Source of the DNA: JAZKFT01 sp965246935
GTDB taxonomy: Bacteria; Bacteroidota; Bacteroidia; Chitinophagales; Chitinophagaceae
Assembly (NCBI GenBank): GCA_965246935.1
Contig: CBDFGC010000023.1
Location: forward strand, 1-64,000
Direction: 5' to 3'
DNA length: 64,000 nt
In this document: in pieces, positions 45,573 to 55,398 of the stretch
Numbering within the stretch: the stretch's first letter is position 1
Layout of the letters: every line of letters begins with the position of its first letter
Notes under the pieces: generated by a model
Database searches by the model: none
What the model was told of the DNA's origin: nothing
What the model saw: only the letters and a program-made list of their open reading frames with translations
Made by a program: the position numbers and the translations under genes

Positions 45573-46682
45573 TTAAAACACCAGTTTACTCTTTCCTTTA
45601 TCTACCGAAGTAGCCACTGCAATACCCCGATGATCTTTATTATCAACCGCATTATAAAAATGATATACCACGCCATTATATTTTAGCACAAAACTTTTGT
45701 GTGCATACTTTGCATCGTATGGTTCAGAAGATTTTATCAGGTCATCGCCGGTCCAATCTGTCCAGTGTACTAAATCATAACTACAGGCAAAGCGGTTGAA
45801 TGCATCTTTTCTCCCTTCCCAAAAGGCACCGAAATAAAACATGACCCACAAATTATTTATTTTTTGAATCACTGCATCTCCTGTTATACCAATCTTGTGG
45901 TGCATTACCGGATCAGCACCCAGCCGTTTCCAGTTCAGCATATCATTTGACACGGCCATTCCGATTCTTTCAAACCAACGCCATTTAGGTATATTACCAC
46001 TACTATCGCCATTGGCATTGTAGTACATTACAAAGGGATAACCGGTTGTCTTCTCTTTGTCCCAGATGACGGCGCTTTTAAAAAGCTTTTTGTTCTCCCA
46101 CCACCTCGTAGTGCTATCGGTTGCAGTAAGCACCGGCTTTGGTAACCTGCTCCATTCGTGCGGTGCTGTAATGCTGCCCATAGTGTTGGCAATACCGATG
46201 GAAAGCGGGCCGGCTTCATAACCGCTATCCCTGCCACCGAAGTAGGACATCCAGTATTTTCCACTGAATTTTTGCCATTGGTAATTCCCACCCCATTTGG
46301 TATCCTGCAAAGCAATATACCCTGCTTTCTGATTCCTGTCCCAGTCAGTTGAATCCGAAAATGACAGGATGCGGCCAAGTGTCTTCCAATCTAACAAATT
46401 AATACTTTTTGCCAGCCAGGTTTCATAACCTCTGCCATTAAAAACAATATATGTCATGTACCAATTCTTCCCTTCCCGAAACACGGAAGGGCAATCCACT
46501 TTTTTAGATTCATCGGCAGGTGTGATTACCAGGCCATATTTAAAAGGCGTTTTTACTTCCTCATACATTTGTTGCATCAACGATTGCGGCACTTCTTTTT
46601 GTTTCCGCTTTGGCGGAACAGGTTGTGCCTGCAATGCAAAACAATGGAGTAGCAATAATAAGCCTGATAATTTTTGAAGCAT
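45573..46682 (-). CDS. GH43/GH130-like five-bladed beta-propeller glycosidase
   Basis: 369 residues from the ATG at 46682; a GTG one codon earlier overlaps the GH2 stop and is also possible. A signal peptide (LSGLLLLLHCFALQAQ) exports it. The mature part has the blade pattern of the GH43/GH130 clans. It starts KVDCPSVFREGKNWYMTYIV with the likely catalytic Asp, then YWMSYFGGRDSGYE, NLWVMFYFGAFWEGRKDAFN and VVYHFYNAVD. The exact family and bond cannot be named from sequence alone. It directly follows the GH2 gene and belongs to the same transcript. Confidence 0.7.
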   Translation of the reverse strand: MLQKLSGLLLLLHCFALQAQPVPPKRKQKEVPQSLMQQMYEEVKTPFKYGLVITPADESKKVDCPSVFREGKNWYMTYIVFNGRGYETWLAKSINLLDWKTLGRILSFSDSTDWDRNQKAGYIALQDTKWGGNYQWQKFSGKYWMSYFGGRDSGYEAGPLSIGIANTMGSITAPHEWSRLPKPVLTATDSTTRWWENKKLFKSAVIWDKEKTTGYPFVMYYNANGDSSGNIPKWRWFERIGMAVSNDMLNWKRLGADPVMHHKIGITGDAVIQKINNLWVMFYFGAFWEGRKDAFNRFACSYDLVHWTDWTGDDLIKSSEPYDAKYAHKSFVLKYNGVVYHFYNAVDNKDHRGIAVATSVDKGKSKLVF

Positions 46683-46684
46683 CA

Positions 46685-49600
46685 CTATCGTATCGTTTTA
46701 GCTACCTGTGCAGCCGTTTTATTTTTACTACTTACCGGCACCAGGTAAAATGAATATTGATACTTACCGGGTTTAATCTGATATTGTTCCATTGGCGCCG
46801 CCACATCGCTCCAGCTATCATTTCCGCCAACACCCATTTGCATCAAATCAATATTTAACGTAATAAAGCATGCATCTTTCAATTTGTTGGTATGCTTTGC
46901 GGTTGCAATATTTTCTTCTGTGTAAGGCCAGGCACTCATGCTTAATAAACTATCCGCAACAATCATCAATCCTTCATTTGTATTCCTATTGTTCAGGTAC
47001 ATCCACCGAACATCTGTACGATTACCATTTTCCTGCGGCACCACATAAGGCTCCATGAAGTTTGCTATGTTCTGATTGTAAATACCGGCATCAGAACCAT
47101 ATCTTCTGTCCACATAATTTTCTAAAGGTCCACGGCCAAAATATTCAATGTCATTGTAGCTTTTCTCAATGCCCATTTGCATACCCACTTTAGGCAAATT
47201 GGGTAAGCCGGGTTTTGCCAGTGCATCAATGGAAACATTTACTTTCAATACACCTTCCTTATTTATCTGGTAAACTACCTTTGCAATCGCACTATCCTTT
47301 GCGATTGAATACAAAGCAGTAACCATTGCATTACCGTTATTGGCTGAGGCATTTATTTGTCGTAATACCGGGCTGTTTTCGTACCAGGCTTTCAATAACC
47401 GGTGGGTTTTCCAGCCACGTTTATCATTATCTGTTTGCGGCCTGGTAAAGTGTGGCAGCAATGGTGCAAATACCTGCTCTTTTCGTTTCCAGATATAGGA
47501 TTCCAAAGCACCCGTTTTTTTACCGATATGTATCGCAAAATCTTTTCCTTTTGCCGTAAATCTTTCAGATGTTTCCGTAAATGCTAAAGCAGAGAATAAA
47601 GATTTCGTATTTTTCGTAAATGAAAAACGCAACTGGTTACCTGCTATCTCAAACCCTTTCTCCGCCCAGCTTTCAGGCTTACTCAACTCAAAATGAATCT
47701 CTGCATGGTATTCCGATCCGGCTTTCATTTTTGGCAGGTAAGGCGTAATATCAATTACTGTTTTTTCGCCGGCCGCCAGGTTGATGGCAGGCAGCACTTT
47801 GGTTACAATTAATTTCCCATCTTCCCTTATTGATAGCGTGACGGTAAAGTCATTTACATTCTTAATTACGCTGCGGTTGATAATACTCATCAACCCTTTT
47901 TTTGCATCAGTCCACTCACATTCGATAGGCTGGAATACCCGCTTGCATTCATACATCGCAGCTTTCGGCCTTCCGTCAGCCGCTACCAATCCTTTAATGG
48001 TAAAATTGTCGAAATATTTTTCGCCAAAATCACCCCCATATGCGTAGTATGCTACACCGGCAGAATCCTTTTTCAATAACCCCTGGTCTTTAAATTCCCA
48101 GACGCAACCGCCGATAATTCGTTTTGTCACTCTCCACTGATCCCAGAATTCTTTAATATTTCCAACACTGTTACCCATGGCATGGGCGTACTCACAAAAG
48201 AAAATGGGACGGTTATCACCATTAGGTTGATTGGCCAATAGCGGCGCCGTATAGATGGCTGGGTACATCCTGCTAATCATATCCACATAATACTGGTCGA
48301 GCGGATTTTGGATACGATGCGAATGGTCGTTGCTTTTTAAATACCGGGGGTCTGAGGGGTCAATGTATCCTTCCTCTTTTGGGCTACCCATGGCAGGCTC
48401 ATAGTGCAATGGCCTTGTGATGTCGAAATCATGTATCCAGGCGGCCATGGCGGCATGATTAGGCCCGCTGCCGGCTTCATTTCCCAGACTCCAGAAAATA
48501 ATAGATGGGTGATTTTTATCACGTAATGCCATGCGGCTGATACGTTCCAGGTAGGCGCCTGTCCAGGCCGCTTCATGATCCAGTTTTCCGCCTAACCCAT
48601 GTGTTTCCAAATTTGCTTCGTCAATCACCATGAGGCCAAATTCATCACACAAATCCAACAGGTAAGGATCGCTGGGATAATGGCTCAACCGGATACAGTT
48701 AAAATTGAATTGCTTGATGGTTTTTACATCCTGCAATATATCTTCTCTGGATAATGCTTTGCCTTTTGTGGGATGATGATCGGGACGGTTGACCCCATAT
48801 AAATACGTGAGCTTACCATTGATAAGCAGTTTGCTATCATCCTTCCGGAATCCAATAGAACGAAATCCCAACCTGCACGTTTTCACTTCTAAAATTTTTC
48901 CGGTACTATCTTCCAAACTCAATACCAGCTTATATAAATTCGGTTCTTCCGTACTCCACTTTCTCGGATTGCTGACCGTTGTTTCCATCAAACCAAATTT
49001 AACCTGGTCTAACCTCGGATGAATTTCATTGATAATATCATCGGTAGACTTCTGTAAAGGGTTTTCCAGCACCGGCTTGTCATCCGCATCATACAATTGT
49101 ACCTTGAGCTGGTAACCCGGGGTTTCCTTACCTGTTAAATTTTCAATGCGTGGACGAAGGCTCAACACAGCATCGGCATATTGTTTATCCAATTTAACCT
49201 GGTAAAAAAAATCAGCAATCCGCAATGTGGGTTCTGACATCAGATACACTTCCCGGTGAATACCGCTCATCCGCCACTGATCCTGGTCTTCCAGAAAACT
49301 ACCATCGCTCCAGCGGATCACCCATACAGAAATAATGTTTTCACCGTCCTGTAAATACGGCGTGATATTGAATTCACTGGGCAGAAAACTATCTTCGGCA
49401 TAACCGGCAAACTTTCCATTAATCCATAATTTGTAGGCAGAACTAACGCCCCCGAAATGCAGGGTAACATTCATATTCTTCCAACCTGCAGGTGTGGTAA
49501 ATGATTTTTGATAACAACCAACACCGTTATAATCTTTTGGCACATGCGGCGGATTGACAGGCCGGAAAGGATACACGGCACTTTTATAAATTGGTTTATC

Positions 49601-49966
49601 ATATCCCTGCATTTCCCAGTTAGAGGGCACTGGAATTTTCTTCCAGCCGCTCACTTTGCTTTTATAAAAATCAGCAGGCTCATCACCCGGTTTTAGCGCA
49701 AACGAAAAATCCCAGTCACCATTTAACGATAAAAAACGGCCACTCTTTTCCCGGTCATTTTGCAGTGCATCATGTACCGTGGCGTAAGAGTAAGCCGTTA
49801 CTCTTGAGGCATCTCTGTTGATACCGCTTACCAGCGGATCTTCATAAGGTTCCGTGTGATAAATAGCGGGTGCAACAGGAACAGCGGCCGGTGTTTTATC
49901 AACCAGTTGTGCCATAGAAAAAATATGGCTTATCAAGATTGCTGCTAATAAAAAAAACTTTTGCAT
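46685..49966 (-). CDS. GH2-family beta-galactosidase-like enzyme
   Basis: 1093 residues, LacZ-like in length and order. After a signal peptide (about 1-19) come the sugar-binding domain (SLNGDWDFSFALKPGDEPAD, WQ-type PVPSNWEMQGYDKPIY), an Ig-like domain and the TIM barrel. The acid/base Glu lies in IFWSLGNEAGSG (about 496) and the nucleophile Glu in FFCEYAHAMGNSVG (about 591). A C-terminal Bgal_small_N-type beta domain (about 800-1070) follows. It would remove beta-linked galactose or a related sugar in the periplasm. The gene lies 430 bases after the BASS-type transporter gene and ends at the start of the beta-propeller gene. Confidence 0.92.
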   Translation of the reverse strand: MQKFFLLAAILISHIFSMAQLVDKTPAAVPVAPAIYHTEPYEDPLVSGINRDASRVTAYSYATVHDALQNDREKSGRFLSLNGDWDFSFALKPGDEPADFYKSKVSGWKKIPVPSNWEMQGYDKPIYKSAVYPFRPVNPPHVPKDYNGVGCYQKSFTTPAGWKNMNVTLHFGGVSSAYKLWINGKFAGYAEDSFLPSEFNITPYLQDGENIISVWVIRWSDGSFLEDQDQWRMSGIHREVYLMSEPTLRIADFFYQVKLDKQYADAVLSLRPRIENLTGKETPGYQLKVQLYDADDKPVLENPLQKSTDDIINEIHPRLDQVKFGLMETTVSNPRKWSTEEPNLYKLVLSLEDSTGKILEVKTCRLGFRSIGFRKDDSKLLINGKLTYLYGVNRPDHHPTKGKALSREDILQDVKTIKQFNFNCIRLSHYPSDPYLLDLCDEFGLMVIDEANLETHGLGGKLDHEAAWTGAYLERISRMALRDKNHPSIIFWSLGNEAGSGPNHAAMAAWIHDFDITRPLHYEPAMGSPKEEGYIDPSDPRYLKSNDHSHRIQNPLDQYYVDMISRMYPAIYTAPLLANQPNGDNRPIFFCEYAHAMGNSVGNIKEFWDQWRVTKRIIGGCVWEFKDQGLLKKDSAGVAYYAYGGDFGEKYFDNFTIKGLVAADGRPKAAMYECKRVFQPIECEWTDAKKGLMSIINRSVIKNVNDFTVTLSIREDGKLIVTKVLPAINLAAGEKTVIDITPYLPKMKAGSEYHAEIHFELSKPESWAEKGFEIAGNQLRFSFTKNTKSLFSALAFTETSERFTAKGKDFAIHIGKKTGALESYIWKRKEQVFAPLLPHFTRPQTDNDKRGWKTHRLLKAWYENSPVLRQINASANNGNAMVTALYSIAKDSAIAKVVYQINKEGVLKVNVSIDALAKPGLPNLPKVGMQMGIEKSYNDIEYFGRGPLENYVDRRYGSDAGIYNQNIANFMEPYVVPQENGNRTDVRWMYLNNRNTNEGLMIVADSLLSMSAWPYTEENIATAKHTNKLKDACFITLNIDLMQMGVGGNDSWSDVAAPMEQYQIKPGKYQYSFYLVPVSSKNKTAAQVAKTIR

Positions 49967-50115
49967 TATTTACCGTTTTACGCTGTTGTATCGGTGTGTG
50001 TCTTACCAAAGGTGTTCGAAAGATTTTCTGATTTTGCTCTACGAAGTCTCCTGACTTCGTAGGCCTATGTTCTTTGTAGTCTATGACTACTTTTAGCATC
50101 GTTCCAATCTTAATT

Positions 50116-50196
50116 GTCACTTTCTTTTTCTTAAAAAAAAAAGTGACCAAAGAAAATTCATCCGCCGCGGCGGACCGGGTGGCTTTTTCTGGCCAA
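50116..50196. repeat. interspersed repeat upstream of the GH2 gene
   Basis: From GTCACTTTCTTTTTCTT through AAAGAAAATTCATCCGCCGC to TCTGGCC. A near copy lies at 59686-59760, before the GH78 gene and in the same orientation. A separate small hairpin (CTACGAAGTC/GACTTCGTAG) lies at about 50039-50062, next to a GTGTTCGAAA like that of the MITE-like ends. The rest of 49967-50394 has no gene and should hold the GH2 promoter. Confidence 0.7.
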
Positions 50197-50394
50197 CGCC
50201 TCTCCAAAGTGCATCTATATGAAGATTTACTTTTTAGCCTCATGACCTTTTATTTTCTGTTCAAAATAAGTCTTGGGTTAGGTTTCTTTCGTGTGAAGTT
50301 CCCAACATATTTTTTGTTTTTACACCTCGGTTCTTGTTCTGATTACTATTATTCAAAAGATAAAATCTATTTCAAAAAATCATTTTAAATATAT

Positions 50395-51723
50395 TCATAG
50401 GATTGGTTTGTTTAATATAGCAGTGTTCGAACTTGGTTCTTCTTTCGCAAAACCGGGGGCCGGTCTTTTTCTCCAGTAGTTGGCTAATATACTTCCGCTG
50501 ATATTCATCCATGGGCTGAATACAGCGGCCGGAAGCCCTACTGTGCCTAACTTTCCCATACTGCCAGCCAATCCGCTGGCCATTCCTCCATTTTGCAATC
50601 CCACTTCAAAGGCAACGGTACGGGCAGAATTGACATCCAGTTTAAACAACCGGCTTAGCCAATAACCAAAAAAGTATCCAGCCGCATTGTGAATAACAGA
50701 AGTAAGGAATAATAAAAATCCAATTTCCATTAAATGATCATGGCCTGCTGCTGTCGTAACGGTAGTGAAATAGATAATTCCAAACATGGAAAAATAAGGC
50801 ATCATATTATCCAGTTTTTTATACCGCATGGCCAATAAATGATAGATCACACCAACCACTACGGCGCCCAAAAGGAAATTTAGGATTTCTATGGATTGCA
50901 GCAGTTGAGGGGATGCAATGTTTGCCTGGAAATAATTCCACCAGCCAAACGGTAAAGCAGTTAGCCATAACAAAGCCACTATAAATATCACAGCAACTAC
51001 TTTTCTTCTTTGTGGCGATGCGTTTTTTAAATAATCATGTAACAGGGCGGCGAAAATGGGAACAATTACAATTTTAATTATTTCCATCATCATGTTTACG
51101 AAATCGATTTTAACTAATGTGCCAGCCAGCAGTTTCATCAATAAGGGCGTAAAAAACGGTGCCGCCATCGTAGCCATAGCCGTTACAATAACTGATAATA
51201 CCAGGTTGGCTCTTGCCAGGTAAACCATTACGTTCGACGCTAATCCGCTGGAACAGGAACCAATCAGGATGACGCCTGCTGCAATCTCCGGTTCGAAATG
51301 AAAAATTTTGGTAAGCAATAATCCCATTAACGGCATAATAGAAAAATGGCAGAGCAGACCGATTGCCACACCTTTGCCCGTTTGTGCTAATCCCGAAAAA
51401 TCCTTTAAACTCATTTGTATACCCATGCCGAACATGACCATTTGAATGATGACAAGTATCAGCCATTTGTTGCGTAAATCGAACGAACCCCACCTGGTAA
51501 ATGCCTGGGGAAACATCATACCGGTAACCACTGCCACAATGATCCAGGCCGTGTATCGATACCCCTTTAATGAAGACACTGCTCCTAAACCAATTGCCAA
51601 ACCAATTGCTGTAATTACTGCAAGCGGTTTATAAATAGCAGACTTCTGCAGGATAATACCTATTAGCAATATCACTACTGCCACAGCACTCATCACCAAA
51701 CATATCCGATTCAGTTTTTTCAT
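50395..51723 (-). CDS. BASS-family sodium-dependent (organic acid) symporter
   Basis: 442 residues with about 10-12 membrane helices. It has an N-terminal extension of three helices, then the BASS core beginning WLILVIIQMVMFGMGIQMSL. Characteristic segments are VILIGSCSSGLASNVMVYLA (the crossover motif with GSCSSG and ASN) and FEVGLQNGGMASGLA. BASS proteins carry bile acids, pyruvate, pantoate and other organic acids with Na+. It is longer than usual for the family. It starts 3 bases after the racemase-like gene, and the RuBisCO-like and kinase genes are next. An acid such as apionate or an oxo-sugar acid is therefore a reasonable cargo; this is inference. Confidence 0.85.
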   Translation of the reverse strand: MKKLNRICLVMSAVAVVILLIGIILQKSAIYKPLAVITAIGLAIGLGAVSSLKGYRYTAWIIVAVVTGMMFPQAFTRWGSFDLRNKWLILVIIQMVMFGMGIQMSLKDFSGLAQTGKGVAIGLLCHFSIMPLMGLLLTKIFHFEPEIAAGVILIGSCSSGLASNVMVYLARANLVLSVIVTAMATMAAPFFTPLLMKLLAGTLVKIDFVNMMMEIIKIVIVPIFAALLHDYLKNASPQRRKVVAVIFIVALLWLTALPFGWWNYFQANIASPQLLQSIEILNFLLGAVVVGVIYHLLAMRYKKLDNMMPYFSMFGIIYFTTVTTAAGHDHLMEIGFLLFLTSVIHNAAGYFFGYWLSRLFKLDVNSARTVAFEVGLQNGGMASGLAGSMGKLGTVGLPAAVFSPWMNISGSILANYWRKRPAPGFAKEEPSSNTAILNKPIL

Positions 51724-51726
51724 TAT

Positions 51727-52386
51727 TTATAGTACAGGAGCCAAGTGTTGAATAGCTATTTCCGGGCTTGCTAATATGGGTACTTTTTTATCTGAGTCGT
51801 CCAATGCAGCTACTACTCTTGCCATGGAAGCCTGTGCCAATACAATTACATCCACTTTCGTTACCAGTTCCTTTAATGCTTTTGCCACCATGGCATCATG
51901 TGTGGCAGCATCACCGCTCATCAGTGCTTCAAATGCACCTTCACACAACACTGCTACCAACTCAATTTCTTTTCCCGCTGCCGCTGCCCTGCGTTTTACC
52001 AGATCTCCGGTTGGGCCAAGCGTGGTTGGCAACGTAGCAATTACGCCAATCCTGCTTCCTGTTTGTACTGCCTGGTCTGCCATTGGCTGATCAACCCGCA
52101 ATACAGGTACGTTAATAAATGCAGCGGATGCTTCCACGGCTGCACCAATGGATGAACAGGTTACCAAAATAAAATCCGCACCGGCTACTTCGGCAGAGCC
52201 GACATAATTCATTACTCTTCTCGCCGTTGCCGGTGTAAGTTCGCCACAACTGATTACATTTTTAATCAGGCTGTCATCAACAATGTTGAAAACTTTTATA
52301 TGGGGCAAATATTTACTGCACAATTCCGCAAATACCGGTACCAGCGTTGCAGATGTGTGAATTAATCCTATTGTTTTTTGTTGCAT
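51727..52386 (-). CDS. Asp/Glu/hydantoin racemase-family protein
   Basis: 219 residues, cytoplasmic. Both cysteines used as the acid/base pair in this family are present: one in ILVTCSSIGAAVEAS and one in VAVLCEGAFEAL. The N-terminal strand IGLIHTSATLVPVF and the segment RIGVIATLPTTLGPTG also fit. It could epimerise a carbon next to a carboxylate, or act as a decarboxylase-like relative. It is tightly linked to the transporter (3 bases) and separated from the kinase gene by a repeat. It is likely to convert the imported or internal acid of this pathway. Confidence 0.82.
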   Translation of the reverse strand: MQQKTIGLIHTSATLVPVFAELCSKYLPHIKVFNIVDDSLIKNVISCGELTPATARRVMNYVGSAEVAGADFILVTCSSIGAAVEASAAFINVPVLRVDQPMADQAVQTGSRIGVIATLPTTLGPTGDLVKRRAAAAGKEIELVAVLCEGAFEALMSGDAATHDAMVAKALKELVTKVDVIVLAQASMARVVAALDDSDKKVPILASPEIAIQHLAPVL

Positions 52387-52500
52387 TATTTTAATTATGT
52401 TTTTTCTTTTTTGGAAGCGAGCATGTCAAACCCTCGCCTCAGTTGGTGTTCTTCACTAATACTGTTCGGAAAACACATTAACTTTTTTGCTCCGGAGAAG

Positions 52501-52652
52501 CTACCTGTTTGTAGATAAAAGCGTATTACACCAAGTCGTTTATGCCCTGGAAGGGCTACCTGACAAGAAGCACGAGAATAAGGTAGCCCCGCTGGGGCAT
52601 GATATACAAACTTGCAATACGATAGCTACAAACAGGCAGCCCCGCTGGGGCA
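52501..52652. repeat. interspersed repeat with inverted ends between kinase and racemase genes
   Basis: The outer arms CTACCTGTTTGTAG (52501-52514) and CTACAAACAGGCAG (52625-52638) are inverted copies. Inside are AGCCCCGCTGGGGCA-type palindromes, twice. The whole gap 52387-52719 has no gene. The repeat may uncouple racemase and transporter expression from the kinase. Confidence 0.7.
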
Positions 52653-52719
52653 AAAAATCGTTATGATGACGTAAATATTAGCTTGAATTATTTCTATTCT
52701 GCAATTCATTCAAACCATC

Positions 52720-54027
52720 TCACAATTCTCCATTCATCAGTACACCAAAATAATTCTCACTTCCTACCTGGCCGCCTTTAAAGTTTACCTCTAATCCATT
52801 CATAGCTTTATTTGCGGAAATTGCCCTGCACAGCGGCGCTCCGGTTACCAAAGGTGTTATCATTTCCACAGCTTCTATGTGCATGGCTCTTGCGGCATAA
52901 CTGCTCGTATCACCACCGGATATTACAATTCTTTTAATCAATGATTTTTCGGCTGCTTTCTTTGCGATGGTTCCTAATACTGTTCCTAACTTTTGAGAGG
53001 ATACATTTTGCACTCTTTTCTCTCCCGTATGAACAATTACATTTTTTTGCTCTTTCAATAATTCATTTACATAATCAAAAATCCTATCTTCTATTTTATC
53101 ACCATTACAAATTTTTACAACATCTACAATCACTTCTTCAAAGCCATTCTTTATTGCCCAAACTATTTGTGATGCTGTTATGGGCGAACAACTACCTGAA
53201 ATAACCAGCAGCGGTTCTGCTTTTCCCGGGTGCTTCCATTCATTGATGTGCTGTAGGATTTTCTTACTATTCCAACACTTACTCAAAGCCATTTCAACAG
53301 AAGATCCACCAACAGAAAACAACGCCTCATTTCCATTCTGCTGTTCATCCAGCCATGAGCCAATCTGTAGCAATTGCTCATCATACAAAGCATCTATTAA
53401 AACCACTTGTTCATCATTCAGATTCTCTTTCCATGTTTGTACCGGTTTATCTAATTGCAGTATATCAATTAATCCAATTTTCTTATCTGTTTGCCTGTTG
53501 ATATGTAGTCGCAGATCACTTTCATCAACCGGCGTTACCGGATGTATGCTCATCGATGGATGATGGTCTACCCGATGAATAGCCCCATTACTACCGATGC
53601 CCATACGGGCAAATAAATTTCCGAATATGCAGTAGCGGCCCAAAGCCGGCGTACCACCAATCACCGGAATCAATTCATTCTTAAATACAGTTGCTCCGCA
53701 ATCAATCGCTTTACCAATACTTCCAACGGTAGCAGATGAATCGAACGTGGAACAGACTTTATAATGCATATGCCGTACACGGGTTAATTTCAATAGCTCA
53801 AAAGCCGGTATCAGTATTTCTTCCATTTCTTCCGGCGGTAAGGAACGTGTTTTTCCGGCTACACCAAAAGCATCTAAATCCGGGTAGGCAGCTAATTGTG
53901 CGGGTGTTGGCGGATCAAGAAATAATACAGCTTTAGCACCTGCACGGCAAATGCTTTCCAGTGCATCTGTTGAGCCGGTAAAGTCATCCCCGTAAAAAGC
54001 GAGTAATATGTTCTGATGGTTATTCAC
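52720..54027 (-). CDS. DUF1537 four-carbon acid sugar kinase family (OiaK-like candidate)
   Basis: 435 residues. The N-terminal substrate domain begins ILLAFYGDDFTGSTDALESI, the family signature. The C-terminal nucleotide-binding domain has LVISGSCSPITASQIVWA and VISGGDTSSYAARAM. Members phosphorylate acid sugars such as threonate, erythronate or 3-oxo-isoapionate. Here the gene starts 4 bases after the RuBisCO-like gene. The known pairing of these two families is the one in D-apionate breakdown, where OiaK makes 3-oxo-isoapionate 4-phosphate for a RuBisCO-like enzyme. The family is sure; the substrate is inferred from the partner. Confidence 0.9.
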   Translation of the reverse strand: MNNHQNILLAFYGDDFTGSTDALESICRAGAKAVLFLDPPTPAQLAAYPDLDAFGVAGKTRSLPPEEMEEILIPAFELLKLTRVRHMHYKVCSTFDSSATVGSIGKAIDCGATVFKNELIPVIGGTPALGRYCIFGNLFARMGIGSNGAIHRVDHHPSMSIHPVTPVDESDLRLHINRQTDKKIGLIDILQLDKPVQTWKENLNDEQVVLIDALYDEQLLQIGSWLDEQQNGNEALFSVGGSSVEMALSKCWNSKKILQHINEWKHPGKAEPLLVISGSCSPITASQIVWAIKNGFEEVIVDVVKICNGDKIEDRIFDYVNELLKEQKNVIVHTGEKRVQNVSSQKLGTVLGTIAKKAAEKSLIKRIVISGGDTSSYAARAMHIEAVEMITPLVTGAPLCRAISANKAMNGLEVNFKGGQVGSENYFGVLMNGEL

Positions 54028-54031
54028 GCTA

Positions 54032-55351
54032 TTATTTAGTTCCGAATTTTTCTACCGATTTTCCAAACTCCCTGTATTGCTTTGCCGCTTCTTCCAGTGT
54101 TAACCCGTCTACTGCGGCTTTCCATGCCTGTTGCAAGGCTGTAACACCGGCTCCCGGCCCCATCGGATGGGCCATAATACCGCCGCCTGCCATGTACAGC
54201 AAATCCACTGTTTTCGTACGCCGATACGTTTCAAATGCCTGGCCGCCCCACTGGCCGCTGGATACTACCGGCAACGCCTTTTTGTGATGATACATAGGCG
54301 TCAGGCAGGCATCTATTGAATTCACCACGCTATCATCCGTTTCCCAGAATTTATTCTGAATACCATTTACATGCAACTGATCAACACCGGCCAACCGCCA
54401 CAATTTCTGATACGCCCTGAAATCAATGCCCAGCAATGGATGGCGGGTAAGCATGCCCCAGCCATTGCGGTGGCCATGAATAGTTAGTTGCCGCTGATCG
54501 CAGATTTTTTTAGTAGCAGCTAAACCTACACTGTTCACACTTATCATGGCACAGGTTCCCCCACTATTTACAATCTTTTCATACCGTTGCAGCATTTCAT
54601 CCACTTCGCCGCTGATGTTAAATGCATACATTATTTTTTTTCCGGTTTTGTCTGCATGGCTGTTAATCACGTTCATCACTGCATCCACCCGGTCATTAAA
54701 ATTAGAATTGGCTGATGAAGACAATAGTTCATCATCTTTAATAAAATCGATTCCTGCGTCGGCTAACGTTTTTACCGTATCCGCCGTTTGCTGTGTGCTA
54801 AGCCCGATAGATGGTTTGATAATCGTTCCAATGAGCGGGCCGTCATCTACACCGGTTAGCTTCCGGCAACCCTCAACGCCAAATGCCGGGCCTTTGTACT
54901 GATTACCAAATGATACAGGCAAATCAATGTCCATCAATTTCAGCCCGGTGAACTGTTTTATTTCATACAAATTACCCTGTAATGTTGACACCAATACCGG
55001 GAGATTATAACCGAAATTTTCGATGCTCCAGGAAACTTTCACTATGGCCCGGTGATATTTTCCGGTGCTGCTGATAGCGCCGGGAATAGCAGGTGTATCC
55101 ATTGTTTCGAGATGCTCCACGCTTTCTACTTTTGCTGCAAACCGTGCTTTTAATTCCTCCGTTTCACCAGGTACCGCTACAAAAGTTCCGGACGATTGTT
55201 CCCCGGCCAATACCGCTGCTGCCACTTCAGGAGCAAATGGTGTTTCAATAAAATATGTTGCGGTAATAGCCTCCCCAACCTCCCGGACGAACGGGACAGG
55301 CTCTCCAAAAGAGGGGCTACTGAAATCACTACTATATTTATTTTCGTTCAT
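54032..55351 (-). CDS. RuBisCO-like protein (apionate-pathway type candidate)
   Basis: 439 residues in the large-subunit fold. The active-site lysine K179 is in LIGTIIKPSIGLS. The carbamylation lysine K205 with metal ligands D207/E208 is in DFIKDDE. Histidines 292/294 lie in TIHGHRNG, the loop-6 lysine K334 in GIQNKFWE, and a phosphate-binding GGGIMAHPMGPGAG is present. All parts for enolising a phosphorylated substrate are there. Differences around the C1 site (SSGQWGG) make CO2 fixation unlikely. Paired with a DUF1537 kinase, it fits the RuBisCO-like enzymes that decarboxylate or hydrolyse 3-oxo-isoapionate 4-phosphate. Which of the two reactions it performs cannot be told here. Cytoplasmic; it lies 47 bases after GH127. 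Confidence 0.9.
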   Translation of the reverse strand: MNENKYSSDFSSPSFGEPVPFVREVGEAITATYFIETPFAPEVAAAVLAGEQSSGTFVAVPGETEELKARFAAKVESVEHLETMDTPAIPGAISSTGKYHRAIVKVSWSIENFGYNLPVLVSTLQGNLYEIKQFTGLKLMDIDLPVSFGNQYKGPAFGVEGCRKLTGVDDGPLIGTIIKPSIGLSTQQTADTVKTLADAGIDFIKDDELLSSSANSNFNDRVDAVMNVINSHADKTGKKIMYAFNISGEVDEMLQRYEKIVNSGGTCAMISVNSVGLAATKKICDQRQLTIHGHRNGWGMLTRHPLLGIDFRAYQKLWRLAGVDQLHVNGIQNKFWETDDSVVNSIDACLTPMYHHKKALPVVSSGQWGGQAFETYRRTKTVDLLYMAGGGIMAHPMGPGAGVTALQQAWKAAVDGLTLEEAAKQYREFGKSVEKFGTK

Positions 55352-55398
55352 TCATTTTAAATTTTCCGAGTTTCCCAGTGGGGGATTTAGGGGGCTTT

